A stretch of DNA of 64,000 nucleotides, from positions 79,803 through 143,802 of the forward strand of contig JAJFKA010000124.1 in NCBI GenBank assembly GCA_021773555.1, in the 5' to 3' direction. The DNA comes from Gammaproteobacteria bacterium. GTDB taxonomy: Bacteria > Pseudomonadota > Gammaproteobacteria > Pseudomonadales > Azotimanducaceae. The position numbers were made by a program, and so were the translations under genes. How positions within the stretch are numbered: position 1 is the stretch's first letter; each line of letters begins with the position of its first letter. Under the pieces are notes generated by a model, which did no database searches, was not told where the DNA came from, and saw only the letters and a program-made list of their open reading frames with translations. Shown one piece after another: positions 1-8,446 of the stretch.

Positions 1-1575
1 GAATCCCTGGGTTTACTCAAGGTTGATGTGCTTGCCCTTGGCATGCTGACCTCTATTCGCAAGAGCCTGCAGTTGATCAATATCTATCGCTGTAGTCAGT
101 TGTCGCTGGCATCCATTCCTGCTGAGGACCCACTCACTTATCGCATGTTGCAAAAAGGAGACAGCATTGGCGTATTTCAGGTTGAGTCCCGTGCACAAAT
201 ATCGATGCTGCCAAGGCTTAAACCGAAAAGCTTCTATGACCTTGTAATAGAAGTTGCGATAGTCAGGCCAGGCCCCATCCAGGGCAATATGGTGCACCCA
301 TACCTGAAACGCCGTAATGGCGAAGAGCAGGTCACCTATGCTAACGATGCAGTTAAATCTGTTCTTGAGCGCACCCTTGGCGTTCCTATTTTTCAGGAAC
401 AGGTCATTAAGCTTGCGGTAGTTGCTGCGGGCTTTACGCCAGGTGAAGCTGACCAGTTACGACGTGCAATGGCCGCATGGAAGCGTAAAGGAGGACTCGA
501 GAAGTTCCAGAAAAAACTCATTGATGGCATGTTGGAGCGAGGTCACGAACAGGAATTTGCGGAGCGGATTTTCGAGCAAATAAAGGGCTTCGGAGATTAT
601 GGTTTTCCCGAATCCCATGCGGCCAGCTTCGCATTACTGGTGTACACCTCTGCCTGGCTTAAATGTCATGAACCCGCTGCATTTTACTGTGGATTACTCA
701 ACAGCCAGCCCATGGGTTTTTATACACCGTCACAACTGGTTCAGGATGCTATAAGGCATGATATTGAAGTCAGGCCAGTGGATGTCCTCCATAGTGATTG
801 GGAGTCAACGCTTGCGCAACCGAAACCCTGCGCTGCAACTACACTTCCCAACTATATTCCCCAACCGGCAATCAGGCTTGGCTTCCAGAGAATAAAAGGA
901 TTCAGGGAAGATACCGCTTTACGGATTATCAATGCACGAAACCAGACGCCCATCACCGATATTGATGATATCGCTACCAGGGCCAGGCTTGATCGAGGAG
1001 ATCTCTCTCGCCTGACCGAAGGTGGCGCCTTTAAGAATTTGTCAGGTAATCGTTACCAGACTCACTGGGATGCCCGGGGAATTCTTCCGGGTACGCCCTT
1101 GCTTAACAAAGTTGCTGAGGAACCCATCCCATACAAGCAGTTACCTGTTCCACTGGAAACCGACGATCTTCGTGCCGACTATGTCAGCCTGGGCTTAACT
1201 CTTGGACGGCACCCGATGGCGCTGTTGCGTGAAGCTGGAGAACCTTTTAGTCGCTGTAAAACTGCCAGGGATCTTGAAGCACTCAAGCATGGTCGATTCG
1301 TCCAGATTGCCGGTATTGTCACCGGGCGGCAGCGACCCTCTTCTGCCTCCGGCGTCCTGTTCCTGACGCTCGAAGACGAAACCAATAATATCAATGTTGT
1401 CATCTGGACCCGCGTTCTCGAACAATACCGGGCGGCAGTTGTGCAGGGCCGTTTATTGAAAATCAAAGGTGTGATGGAAAGACAGGAATCAGTAATCCAT
1501 GTTATCGCCGGGCACGTTGAAGACCTGAGTCAATACCTTGAACATTTTTCCCTGAAATCCAGAGACTTCCGTTGA
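1..1575 (+). CDS. dnaE2: Error-prone DNA polymerase DnaE2 (ImuC), C-terminal part, cut by window edge
   Basis: C-terminal 524 residues of a bacterial C-family DNA polymerase; the reading frame is open from base 1, so the start lies outside. The visible part covers the end of the catalytic palm and fingers region (VEVAIVRPGPIQG-like stretch near residue 90, GEADQLRRAMAAWKRKG near 155, GFGDYGFPESHAASFA near 200) and a C-terminal OB fold (GRFVQIAGIVTGRQRP onward). The segment MGFYTPSQLVQDA and the terminal SRDF are typical of the DnaE2 branch rather than replicative DnaE1. In this family the enzyme does damage-tolerant synthesis with ImuB, usually in an SOS-regulated imuA-imuB-dnaE2 cassette; those partners would be to the left and cannot be seen. 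No later gene here belongs to that cassette. Confidence 0.93.
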   Translation, partial: ESLGLLKVDVLALGMLTSIRKSLQLINIYRCSQLSLASIPAEDPLTYRMLQKGDSIGVFQVESRAQISMLPRLKPKSFYDLVIEVAIVRPGPIQGNMVHPYLKRRNGEEQVTYANDAVKSVLERTLGVPIFQEQVIKLAVVAAGFTPGEADQLRRAMAAWKRKGGLEKFQKKLIDGMLERGHEQEFAERIFEQIKGFGDYGFPESHAASFALLVYTSAWLKCHEPAAFYCGLLNSQPMGFYTPSQLVQDAIRHDIEVRPVDVLHSDWESTLAQPKPCAATTLPNYIPQPAIRLGFQRIKGFREDTALRIINARNQTPITDIDDIATRARLDRGDLSRLTEGGAFKNLSGNRYQTHWDARGILPGTPLLNKVAEEPIPYKQLPVPLETDDLRADYVSLGLTLGRHPMALLREAGEPFSRCKTARDLEALKHGRFVQIAGIVTGRQRPSSASGVLFLTLEDETNNINVVIWTRVLEQYRAAVVQGRLLKIKGVMERQESVIHVIAGHVEDLSQYLEHFSLKSRDFR

Positions 1576-1638
1576 CGGGAAGCGTACCCGACAGGGAATA
1601 TGCTAATGTCGGAAGAAACGATGTGGAGACCTTGAACG

Positions 1639-2589
1639 ATGAATGCTGCCATCAAACGCCTGAGCCTGATACTTTTCAGCCTGCTGCTCTCTGCTTGCCA
1701 GCAACCGGCAAAGCAGGATTCAGGTAAGGACACAATTAAGGGCAATTCAACTAAGGGCAATTCAATTAAGGACAATGCGCTCATTATCCAGGCAGATTTC
1801 TCAGGGCTGGTGATGACCGGAGTTGCACACAGTGTCAGCAACAAGCTTCAGGTTTATAACCTGATGCCGCTCATCCCGCTCTATGACATCAATGCTGCCA
1901 GCATGAGCCTCGCCTACAATGCCCAGACCTGGCCCGCGGGCACAGTATTTGTTTCTGTCGTCGACCCTGGAGTTGGTACAGACCGGAAATCTGTAGTGCT
2001 TGAGACAAACAACGATTTATATTTTGTCAGCCCTGACAATGGTTCACTGTCAGGACCGGCCGAGCGGTATGGTATCAAAGCGGTACGGGAGATTGATGAA
2101 ACCATCAATCGCCGGCCCGGGACCGAATGGTCCCACACCTTCCATGGCCGCGATGTCTATTCTTATACCGGCGCTCGTCTGGCAGCCGGTGTCATCACAT
2201 TCGAAGCGGTTGGTCCGCTGCTGCCAGCAGAAGTGATCCGCCTTGCAGCCCTGACGGCTTCCTCTCAGGATGATGTCCTGTACGGGTATGTCAGCGGTGG
2301 GTCGGGTCGATTGGGAAATGTCGCCTTCAGTATTACCAGACACCTGTTCGACGAATTGAAGCCAGTGATGGGCGAACCGCTTAATGTTGTCATCCGCAAC
2401 CAGGAATCCATTGCCTGGCAGGGCCAGGTGCCTTACGTCCGAAGTTTCGGCGATGTTGCGATTGGAGAGAATTTGCTGTTCATCAATTCCAGCGGCAACC
2501 TGAGCCTCGCGATTAATCAGGGAAACTTTGCCGAAACGTTCAGCATTGGCTCTGGCGGCGACTGGTCTGTTGAAATAAAGAAGCTCTGA
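1639..2589 (+). CDS. Lipoprotein of the SAM hydroxide adenosyltransferase (DUF62) family
   Basis: 316 residues. The N-terminus is a lipoprotein signal (hydrophobic stretch then LLSAC, Cys20), followed by a short low-complexity linker and then a complete DUF62 domain. Recognisable family blocks are DPGVGTDRKSV, VSPDNGSLS and TFHGRDVYSY; the Asp, Arg and His of these blocks correspond to the residues thought to activate water in SAM hydroxide adenosyltransferases, which convert S-adenosylmethionine to adenosine and methionine. The odd point is location: the lipobox predicts export and membrane anchoring, while SAM is cytoplasmic. The substrate is therefore uncertain. A GGAGA ribosome site lies 9 bases before the ATG. 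It stands alone, convergent with the next gene. Confidence 0.85.
   Translation: MNAAIKRLSLILFSLLLSACQQPAKQDSGKDTIKGNSTKGNSIKDNALIIQADFSGLVMTGVAHSVSNKLQVYNLMPLIPLYDINAASMSLAYNAQTWPAGTVFVSVVDPGVGTDRKSVVLETNNDLYFVSPDNGSLSGPAERYGIKAVREIDETINRRPGTEWSHTFHGRDVYSYTGARLAAGVITFEAVGPLLPAEVIRLAALTASSQDDVLYGYVSGGSGRLGNVAFSITRHLFDELKPVMGEPLNVVIRNQESIAWQGQVPYVRSFGDVAIGENLLFINSSGNLSLAINQGNFAETFSIGSGGDWSVEIKKL
1741..1770 (+). repeat. Two 15-base direct repeats in the lipoprotein linker
   Basis: Two nearly identical 15-base units (GGCAATTCAA followed by C or T and TAAG) run head to tail, with degenerate copies on both sides. They encode a repeated G-N-S-x-K linker after the lipid-anchored cysteine. The period is a multiple of three, so copy number can change without frame loss. 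Confidence 0.7.
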
Positions 2590-2619
2590 CTCAAGCGGAA
2601 GCCTGAAGTCGAAGCCATT

Positions 2620-3603
2620 TCAGAATGTCTCACCCAGCTTGCTGAAAATACCAGACATTTTGATGTTGGCAATGTCAACGCCAACATCGGACACAGATAC
2701 CAGTGTGACGTGATCAATTGAACCCGGCAACGCCTCAAACTGCACACCACCGGTAGTCCCGAGTTGGATGTAGTCCCGTCCCAGTCGCTGTTCATAGCGA
2801 TACGCGTGCTCATGTCCCGCAAAAACTGTATAGGGTCTGTCCGCCAGGGCGGCTTCTATCTTAGAAAATTGCTTATCAGTTTTGCTTCTCCAGACAGGTT
2901 TATGCGCAAACAGGAAGGTCCAGCGTACGTTGGGATTGGCGTCAAGCACTGAGCGCACGTAGTCCGCCTGTGCGGGTCCTACTTCACCAGTCTTCTCCTC
3001 GGCAAGATTCGCATATTGTGTCTCCGGGAATGCTCCCCATCCCCCCACCTCAACCACTTTCATTGCCTCAATGAGAAGCCCGTTAATTTCCTCCAGGCGA
3101 TCTGGTGGATAGTCTTCCGTATCGAGCACAACAAACAGCACATTGGAGTAAATAAAGTGATAGTAGCGTGCCCCATACCGGGTCTCCCACACCTCGCGCA
3201 TCAAGAGGTTTGTCAGATCGTGATTACCACCTACATAATAGACGGGTGCAATGGCCTGGTTGGCCCGCTTATCGAAACTATCCCATTGCTGCTTTATTTC
3301 CACTGCATCCTCAACGCCACCTTCGATCAGGTCACCAACGTTCATGATCAGGGTCGGGCGTAACACATTGAGCTGCCGCACCGCCTTTGCAAACACGTCA
3401 GTTCGTTCCCCGCCGGTCAGATCTGAAAACAGCGCAAACGTAAACTTCGAATCATCGGCGTCAAACTCGTGATCAGTTCGCGGCAGGTTATTGTCGCCTG
3501 AACCAAAATCCAGGTCAAAGTGATAACTGGTCTGGCAACCCGCACAGGTAGTCAGTATCACGAGCAACAGTGAAAAGATTTTCAAGTGGTTTAGCCTCCA
3601 CAA
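2620..3603 (-). CDS. Calcineurin-like metallophosphoesterase, probable lipoprotein
   Basis: 327 residues. An N-terminal hydrophobic segment ends in TCAGC, an imperfect lipobox (Cys23), so export is likely. Metallophosphoesterase blocks follow: FALFSDLTGG near residue 55, VGDLIEGG, GGNHD, FLFAHKPVW and FAGHEHAYRYE. The first block reads D-L-T where the family usually has D-x-H, so one metal ligand may be lost or replaced; the other four blocks are intact. The substrate cannot be inferred. The gene converges with the DUF62 lipoprotein and starts 19 bases after the acyl-CoA dehydrogenase stop on the same strand, so it may be co-transcribed with that gene. Confidence 0.85.
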   Translation of the reverse strand: MWRLNHLKIFSLLLVILTTCAGCQTSYHFDLDFGSGDNNLPRTDHEFDADDSKFTFALFSDLTGGERTDVFAKAVRQLNVLRPTLIMNVGDLIEGGVEDAVEIKQQWDSFDKRANQAIAPVYYVGGNHDLTNLLMREVWETRYGARYYHFIYSNVLFVVLDTEDYPPDRLEEINGLLIEAMKVVEVGGWGAFPETQYANLAEEKTGEVGPAQADYVRSVLDANPNVRWTFLFAHKPVWRSKTDKQFSKIEAALADRPYTVFAGHEHAYRYEQRLGRDYIQLGTTGGVQFEALPGSIDHVTLVSVSDVGVDIANIKMSGIFSKLGETF

Positions 3604-3622
3604 ATAAATAGTTGTACAAAGC

Positions 3623-4777
3623 TCAAAAAGAGCGTGGCATCTTCAGAACATGTTCGCCAATAAAACTCAGAATCAGATTCGTTGAGATCGGCGCGATCTG
3701 GTAGAGGCGCGTCTCCCTGAACTTTCGTTCGATATGATATTCCTTTGCAAAGGCGAATCCACCATGGGTCTGCATGCACACATCACCCGCCCGCCAGGAC
3801 GCTTCAGAGGCCAGCATTTTCGCCATGTTTGCTTCTGCACCACAGGCCTGCCCCGCGTCAAACATGTCTGCGGCCTTCTCGACCATCAGTGACGCTGCTT
3901 CAATTTCTGCATAACACCGTGCTATGGGAAACTGAACCCCCTGGTTCTGGCCGATGGGACGATCGAACACGATCCTGTCGCACGCGTAGCGACTTGCTTT
4001 ATCGACAAAATACTTACCGTCACCAACACACTCCGCGGCGATCAGTATGCGCTCAGCATTCATACCGTCGAGAATAACCTTGAATCCTTGTCCTTCAGCG
4101 CCTAACAGATTATCTGCTGGAATTCGCAGATCATCAAAGAACAGCTCGCAGGCATGGTGATTGATCATGGCGTCAATTGGCTGAATTGTAAGCCCATGCT
4201 CCCGTGCATGAGCGACATCGATCAAAAATGCTGACAATCCCTCGGTCTTTTTACCTACTTCCGATTTCGGTGTCGTTCTTGCCAACAGCACCATCAGGTC
4301 AGAATGCTCGATCCGGCTGATCCAGACCTTCTGTCCATTAATTACGTACTCATCACCCTCTCGTCTCGCGACCGTTTTCAAGCTGGTGGTATCAGTTCCC
4401 GTCGTGGGTTCGGTCACTCCAAAGCTCTGCAAACGCAGTTCGCCCGCGGCGATCTTCGGCAGATAGTATTGCTTCTGCGCCTCACTGCCATGGCGAAGTA
4501 CCGAACCCATGACATACATCTGTGCATGGCAGGCGCCCGCATGGGCACCGGAACGGCAGACTTCCTCCATCACCACCGCCGCCTCACGAACCCCCATACC
4601 GGCGCCACCATATGTTTCCGGAATCAATACTGTGAGAAAGCCGGAAGTGGTCAATTCCCTGACGAACTCAGTGGGATAACCCCGATTGCGATCGAGCTCC
4701 AGCCAATAGTCTTCACCGTACCCGTCACATAGTTGTCGGATCGATTGCCTGATTTCGTGAAGATCCTGATCTTCCAC
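3623..4777 (-). CDS. Acyl-CoA dehydrogenase
   Basis: 384 residues, the usual length for a single-domain flavin acyl-CoA dehydrogenase. Blocks seen: FGVTEPTTGTDTTSLKT (FAD and substrate site), VINGQKVWISRIEHSDLMV, and the C-terminal MQTHGGFAFAKEYHIERKFRE. At the position where medium-chain enzymes have the catalytic Glu (IYEGT) this protein has IAPISTN. The alternative Glu position used by isovaleryl-CoA-type enzymes is plausibly filled by AERILIAAE near residue 240. It probably introduces the alpha,beta double bond in a branched or unusual acyl-CoA and hands electrons to the ETF encoded at 23-25 kb. It is divergent from the ABC exporter gene, with 122 bases between them. Confidence 0.9.
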   Translation of the reverse strand: MEDQDLHEIRQSIRQLCDGYGEDYWLELDRNRGYPTEFVRELTTSGFLTVLIPETYGGAGMGVREAAVVMEEVCRSGAHAGACHAQMYVMGSVLRHGSEAQKQYYLPKIAAGELRLQSFGVTEPTTGTDTTSLKTVARREGDEYVINGQKVWISRIEHSDLMVLLARTTPKSEVGKKTEGLSAFLIDVAHAREHGLTIQPIDAMINHHACELFFDDLRIPADNLLGAEGQGFKVILDGMNAERILIAAECVGDGKYFVDKASRYACDRIVFDRPIGQNQGVQFPIARCYAEIEAASLMVEKAADMFDAGQACGAEANMAKMLASEASWRAGDVCMQTHGGFAFAKEYHIERKFRETRLYQIAPISTNLILSFIGEHVLKMPRSF

Positions 4778-4899
4778 GGCGCACCTCTTGAACTGAAAAG
4801 AAGCGATACTAACTAAAAAGACTCACCCGTGCTCGTCGCAACAATTCCGCTATAGCCCCCGCCCTGTTCTATCGCAACTGTTCATAGTAGATTGGCCGC

Positions 4900-6816
4900 A
4901 TGGAACACAATCCACACACCATGGCTTTTTCGGATCCCCTTGAAATCACGGGTGTCAAAAAACGTTCGGCTATGGAAACCATCTTCTCGGTACTTCCCTT
5001 TCTCTGGCCCGCAGATCATGCGGGCATGCGCGTCCGGGTTGTCATCGCGCTGGCGTGCCTGCTCCTGGGCCGGACGGCAAATGTGTACGGTCCCATCGTT
5101 CTGAAGAATCTGATCGACGGGCTTGAAGCGCTTCGTCGGGATCCAACTGTCGGGCTCACCATGCTCGGGTCCCTGGCCATGCTTTATGCGTTGATGATCC
5201 TGTTGCCCGGATTACTGACCGAAATCCGTTCCGCGATTTTTGTACCTGTTTCCGAATATGCACAGCGCGTTTTTGGACTCAAGACGTTCAGCCACCTGCA
5301 CGAACTCGGTATGCGTTTTCACCTGGATCGCCACACTGGCGGATTGTCCCGGGCCATTGAACGTGGCACCAGAGCGCTACAGCAGATCACCGGTTTATTC
5401 GCCTTCAACATCGCACCGACGCTGTTTGAAATTGCCATCGTCAGCACCTACTTGGCGGTCGCTTACCATCCAAAGTACGTACTGGTCATCATGTTGGCTG
5501 TTGCTGTCTATATTGGTTTTACCCTCCTGTTCACTGAATGGCGGACTCAATTTCGTCGTGAGATGGTCAAACAGGAATCACGTTCAACCACAATCGGTGT
5601 GGATTCCCTGCTTAACTTTGAAACAGTCAAGTATTTCAACAATGAGCAATACGAGGCAGATCGTTACAACGACGCCCTGGTGAAGTACATGGGTGCCGCT
5701 GTCAGAAGCCAAAACACCCTGGGTTTTCTCAATACCGGTCAGCTGATCGTGCGCGTGTTGTGTCAACTGGCGATTCTGGTGCTGGCGCTGCAGGACTACG
5801 CCGCCGGAACCCTGACAACCGGGGAAGTAGTCATGTTAAACACGTTCATGCTGCAGTTGTTTATCCCCCTGGGTTTTCTTGGATCGTCCTATCGGATGAT
5901 CCGGCAGGCACTCATTGATATGGAATACATGTTTGCGCTGTTGGATTTACCTCCGGAAGTAGAAGACGAGCCGGACGCGAGTAACCTTGATGTCACCAGT
6001 GCGACGGTTTGCTTCACTGACGTGAAGTTTGGCTACGATACGAACCGTGAAATTCTTCACGGACTCAGCTTCGAGATACCTGGCGGACGCACGACAGCAG
6101 TGGTTGGACCAAGCGGTGCGGGTAAATCAACACTCGCAAGATTACTTTATCGGTTTTATGACATTCGTTCGGGCGCCATCACGATTGACGACCAGTCAAT
6201 CAGCTCCGTACGTCAGTCCAGTCTGCGCGCTGCAGTAGGAATCGTTCCCCAGGAAACTGTGCTGTTCAACGACACCATTTTCTACAACATTGCGTACGGG
6301 CGACCCGATGCCACGGCCGACGAGGTCATTGCAGCCGCGAAGACAGCCAGCATTCATGAATTTATTATTTCGCTGCCGAACGGGTACCAGACCAGCGTCG
6401 GTGAACGTGGTCTGAAACTCTCCGGTGGCGAAAAGCAGCGCGTCGCTATCGCCCGAACAGTACTGAAGAATCCACCTGTACTGGTTCTTGATGAAGCTAC
6501 ATCGGCGCTTGATGTTAAAACCGAACGTGAGATTCAGGCGGCACTTAATGAAGTGTCAAGAGACCGAACCACCCTGGTCATTGCCCACCGGCTGTCAACG
6601 ATCGTACACGCCGATGAAATCCTGGTTCTGGATAACGGCGCTATAATCGAACGAGGATCGCACACGGACCTCATCACGGCCGACGGCAGTTATGCTGACA
6701 TGTGGCGGCGCCAGAAAGAGGCGGCTGATGAACTGCAGAAATTGCGCAAGACTCTGGACCCAACCGAGTTTCGTAACCTGAATCTGCCGACGGCAGAACT
6801 GCCCATTGATTATTGA
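4900..6816 (+). CDS. Atm1/HMT1-type ABC exporter, permease fused to ATPase
   Basis: 638 residues, a half-transporter that should act as a homodimer in the inner membrane. The N-terminal about 330 residues hold the six-helix permease, with the Atm1 hallmark NFETVKYFNNEQYE. The C-terminal ATPase has Walker A GPSGAGKST, signature LSGGEKQRVAIART, Walker B VLVLDEATSALD and the H-loop IAHRLST. Family members export glutathione-linked compounds, in mitochondria for cytosolic Fe-S assembly and in bacteria often for heavy-metal tolerance. The exact cargo is not shown by the sequence. ATG 4900 is taken as start; ATG 4921 is a second option and neither has a strong ribosome site. Confidence 0.93.
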   Translation: MEHNPHTMAFSDPLEITGVKKRSAMETIFSVLPFLWPADHAGMRVRVVIALACLLLGRTANVYGPIVLKNLIDGLEALRRDPTVGLTMLGSLAMLYALMILLPGLLTEIRSAIFVPVSEYAQRVFGLKTFSHLHELGMRFHLDRHTGGLSRAIERGTRALQQITGLFAFNIAPTLFEIAIVSTYLAVAYHPKYVLVIMLAVAVYIGFTLLFTEWRTQFRREMVKQESRSTTIGVDSLLNFETVKYFNNEQYEADRYNDALVKYMGAAVRSQNTLGFLNTGQLIVRVLCQLAILVLALQDYAAGTLTTGEVVMLNTFMLQLFIPLGFLGSSYRMIRQALIDMEYMFALLDLPPEVEDEPDASNLDVTSATVCFTDVKFGYDTNREILHGLSFEIPGGRTTAVVGPSGAGKSTLARLLYRFYDIRSGAITIDDQSISSVRQSSLRAAVGIVPQETVLFNDTIFYNIAYGRPDATADEVIAAAKTASIHEFIISLPNGYQTSVGERGLKLSGGEKQRVAIARTVLKNPPVLVLDEATSALDVKTEREIQAALNEVSRDRTTLVIAHRLSTIVHADEILVLDNGAIIERGSHTDLITADGSYADMWRRQKEAADELQKLRKTLDPTEFRNLNLPTAELPIDY

Positions 6817-6865
6817 CGACTTCCGGTTGTCCGATCCAACACCACAAACAGCGCAAGGAAAATAG

Positions 6866-7150
6866 ATGGAAGAGCCACCCTACAAATTTATCACGCACCC
6901 GGTTGAGGGTGCCGAAGGCCTTGTACGAGGTATGTTTTCGAATCGTAACTTACAGGGTTCGGTGGCGAGCCGGTTGTTTCCCGGTGTTAACAATGTCGCC
7001 ATTCTGCCCAGGGGTTTTGACAGCCCACAACTGGCAGCCGATTACCTCAGCGGAATATTAGAAAAAGGGGGAAATGCCGCAGCCGTCAAGGTGGTCGATT
7101 CAGGCTGGCTGATCGGCGCCTGGGTTAGCGACGCTAAACTTCAAGCTTAG
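6866..7150 (+). CDS. Conserved-looking small protein of unknown function
   Basis: 94 residues, not recognised. It has no signal peptide or membrane segment and contains alternating hydrophobic strands (NNVAILPRGF, AAAVKVVDSGWLIGAWV) suggesting a small soluble alpha/beta fold. A good ribosome site (AAGGAA) lies 7 bases before the ATG, and it follows the ABC exporter by 49 bases on the same strand, so the two may be co-transcribed. It converges with the next acyl-CoA dehydrogenase gene, 12 bases away. Confidence 0.65.
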   Translation: MEEPPYKFITHPVEGAEGLVRGMFSNRNLQGSVASRLFPGVNNVAILPRGFDSPQLAADYLSGILEKGGNAAAVKVVDSGWLIGAWVSDAKLQA

Positions 7151-7162
7151 GCATACCTGATC

Positions 7163-8341
7163 CTAATCGGGTAATCCAAGGACTCGTTTGGCGATAATAT
7201 TGCGTTGGATTTCATTGCTACCGCTGTAGATTGATGCAGCCCGGGAAAAGAAAAACTGGCGCATGGTGTCTAATTCCAGGTCACTGAAAGCGTGCGGATC
7301 GATTCCGAATCCGTGGGATCCCTCAACCCTTGTTTTAAGGTCCAGATGTTTCTGTTGTAGTTCTGTGCTCACCACCTTGAAAATGGAGGTCGCTGGACCG
7401 GGGGTTGCACCATCCTGTGATTCTGCTACCACCCTCCTCTGGGTCAGATGCAAAGCCTCCATGTCCATCTGATAGCAAAGAATTTCATCGCGGGTGCTGG
7501 CTTCAGCCAGCTTTCCATTTTCTTCGCCGAGATGCTCGCGCGCCAGATCAATCAGTCCGCTATCCTCGCCACTGGTACTGCCTGAAACAAGCGATTCCAT
7601 GCCGGAGCGCTCATGCTGAAGTAACCGTTTGCCGACCGTCCAGCCCTTATTCAGTTCACCGACCAGGTCGTCTCGTGCGGCCAGTGCATTGTCAAAAAAT
7701 GTCTCGTTAAAAGGTGATTCGCCACTGAGCAGCTTAATCGGTTTTACGGTAACACCAGGTTGATCCATGGATAGCAGCATAAAACTGATGCCATCGTGTT
7801 TTGGTGCATCCCTGTCAGTCCGCACCAGGATAAACATCCAGTCTGCATTGTGCGCCCCCGAGGTCCAGATCTTCGATCCGTTAATGACATAGTGATCACC
7901 GTCGAGTTCAGCACGGGTTTGCAGGCTGGCGAGATCGCTGCCTGAACCAGGTTCGCTGTAACCCTGACACCATTCAACTTCAGCGCGCGCAATTCTTGGC
8001 AGGTGGCGTAATTTTTGCTCTTCTGTACCGTACTCAAGCAACGTCGGACCGATCATGCTGGTACCAAAACTGGACAACGCCGGTCGCGCGCCGATCGCTT
8101 TCATTTCCTGCAACAACACCACATATTCCGCGGTACTCAATCCGCCACCGCCATATGTTGTCGGCCAGTTTGGGACAGTCCAGCCTTTCTCGATCATGCG
8201 TTCAAGCCACAACCGCGTATCCGGGTCGGTAATTTTTATTTTAGTACTGCCATTGGAAACCTGACCTGGTCCTCTCGCCCCCGGCGGGCAATTATCCGCA
8301 AGCCAGGCACGTGTATCGGCACGAAATTCTTCCAGCTTCAT
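7163..8341 (-). CDS. Acyl-CoA dehydrogenase, second paralogue
   Basis: 392 residues. Key blocks: GYSEPGSGSDLASLQT, VINGSKIWTSGAHNADWMF (flavin and substrate loops) and the C-terminal IYSGSNEIQRNIIAKRVLG, which joins the subunits and contacts FAD. The N-terminal DNCPPGARGPG and the long mid-insert (about residues 235-300) place it with the large-insert acyl-CoA dehydrogenases often encoded in lipid or sterol degradation clusters, not with the short-chain type. It shares little with the 384-residue enzyme nearby. Electrons should go to ETF. It lies 105 bases downstream of the dioxygenase gene on the same strand. Confidence 0.9.
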   Translation of the reverse strand: MKLEEFRADTRAWLADNCPPGARGPGQVSNGSTKIKITDPDTRLWLERMIEKGWTVPNWPTTYGGGGLSTAEYVVLLQEMKAIGARPALSSFGTSMIGPTLLEYGTEEQKLRHLPRIARAEVEWCQGYSEPGSGSDLASLQTRAELDGDHYVINGSKIWTSGAHNADWMFILVRTDRDAPKHDGISFMLLSMDQPGVTVKPIKLLSGESPFNETFFDNALAARDDLVGELNKGWTVGKRLLQHERSGMESLVSGSTSGEDSGLIDLAREHLGEENGKLAEASTRDEILCYQMDMEALHLTQRRVVAESQDGATPGPATSIFKVVSTELQQKHLDLKTRVEGSHGFGIDPHAFSDLELDTMRQFFFSRAASIYSGSNEIQRNIIAKRVLGLPD

Positions 8342-8446
8342 CTTTCCCTCAATCCCGGAAACTAATCCATAATTTTAAGTCGTGGCTACGCTAACAAAAT
8401 CCAACTCGAACTACCAGATTGACAATTATTCATCCTCATCTCATCT

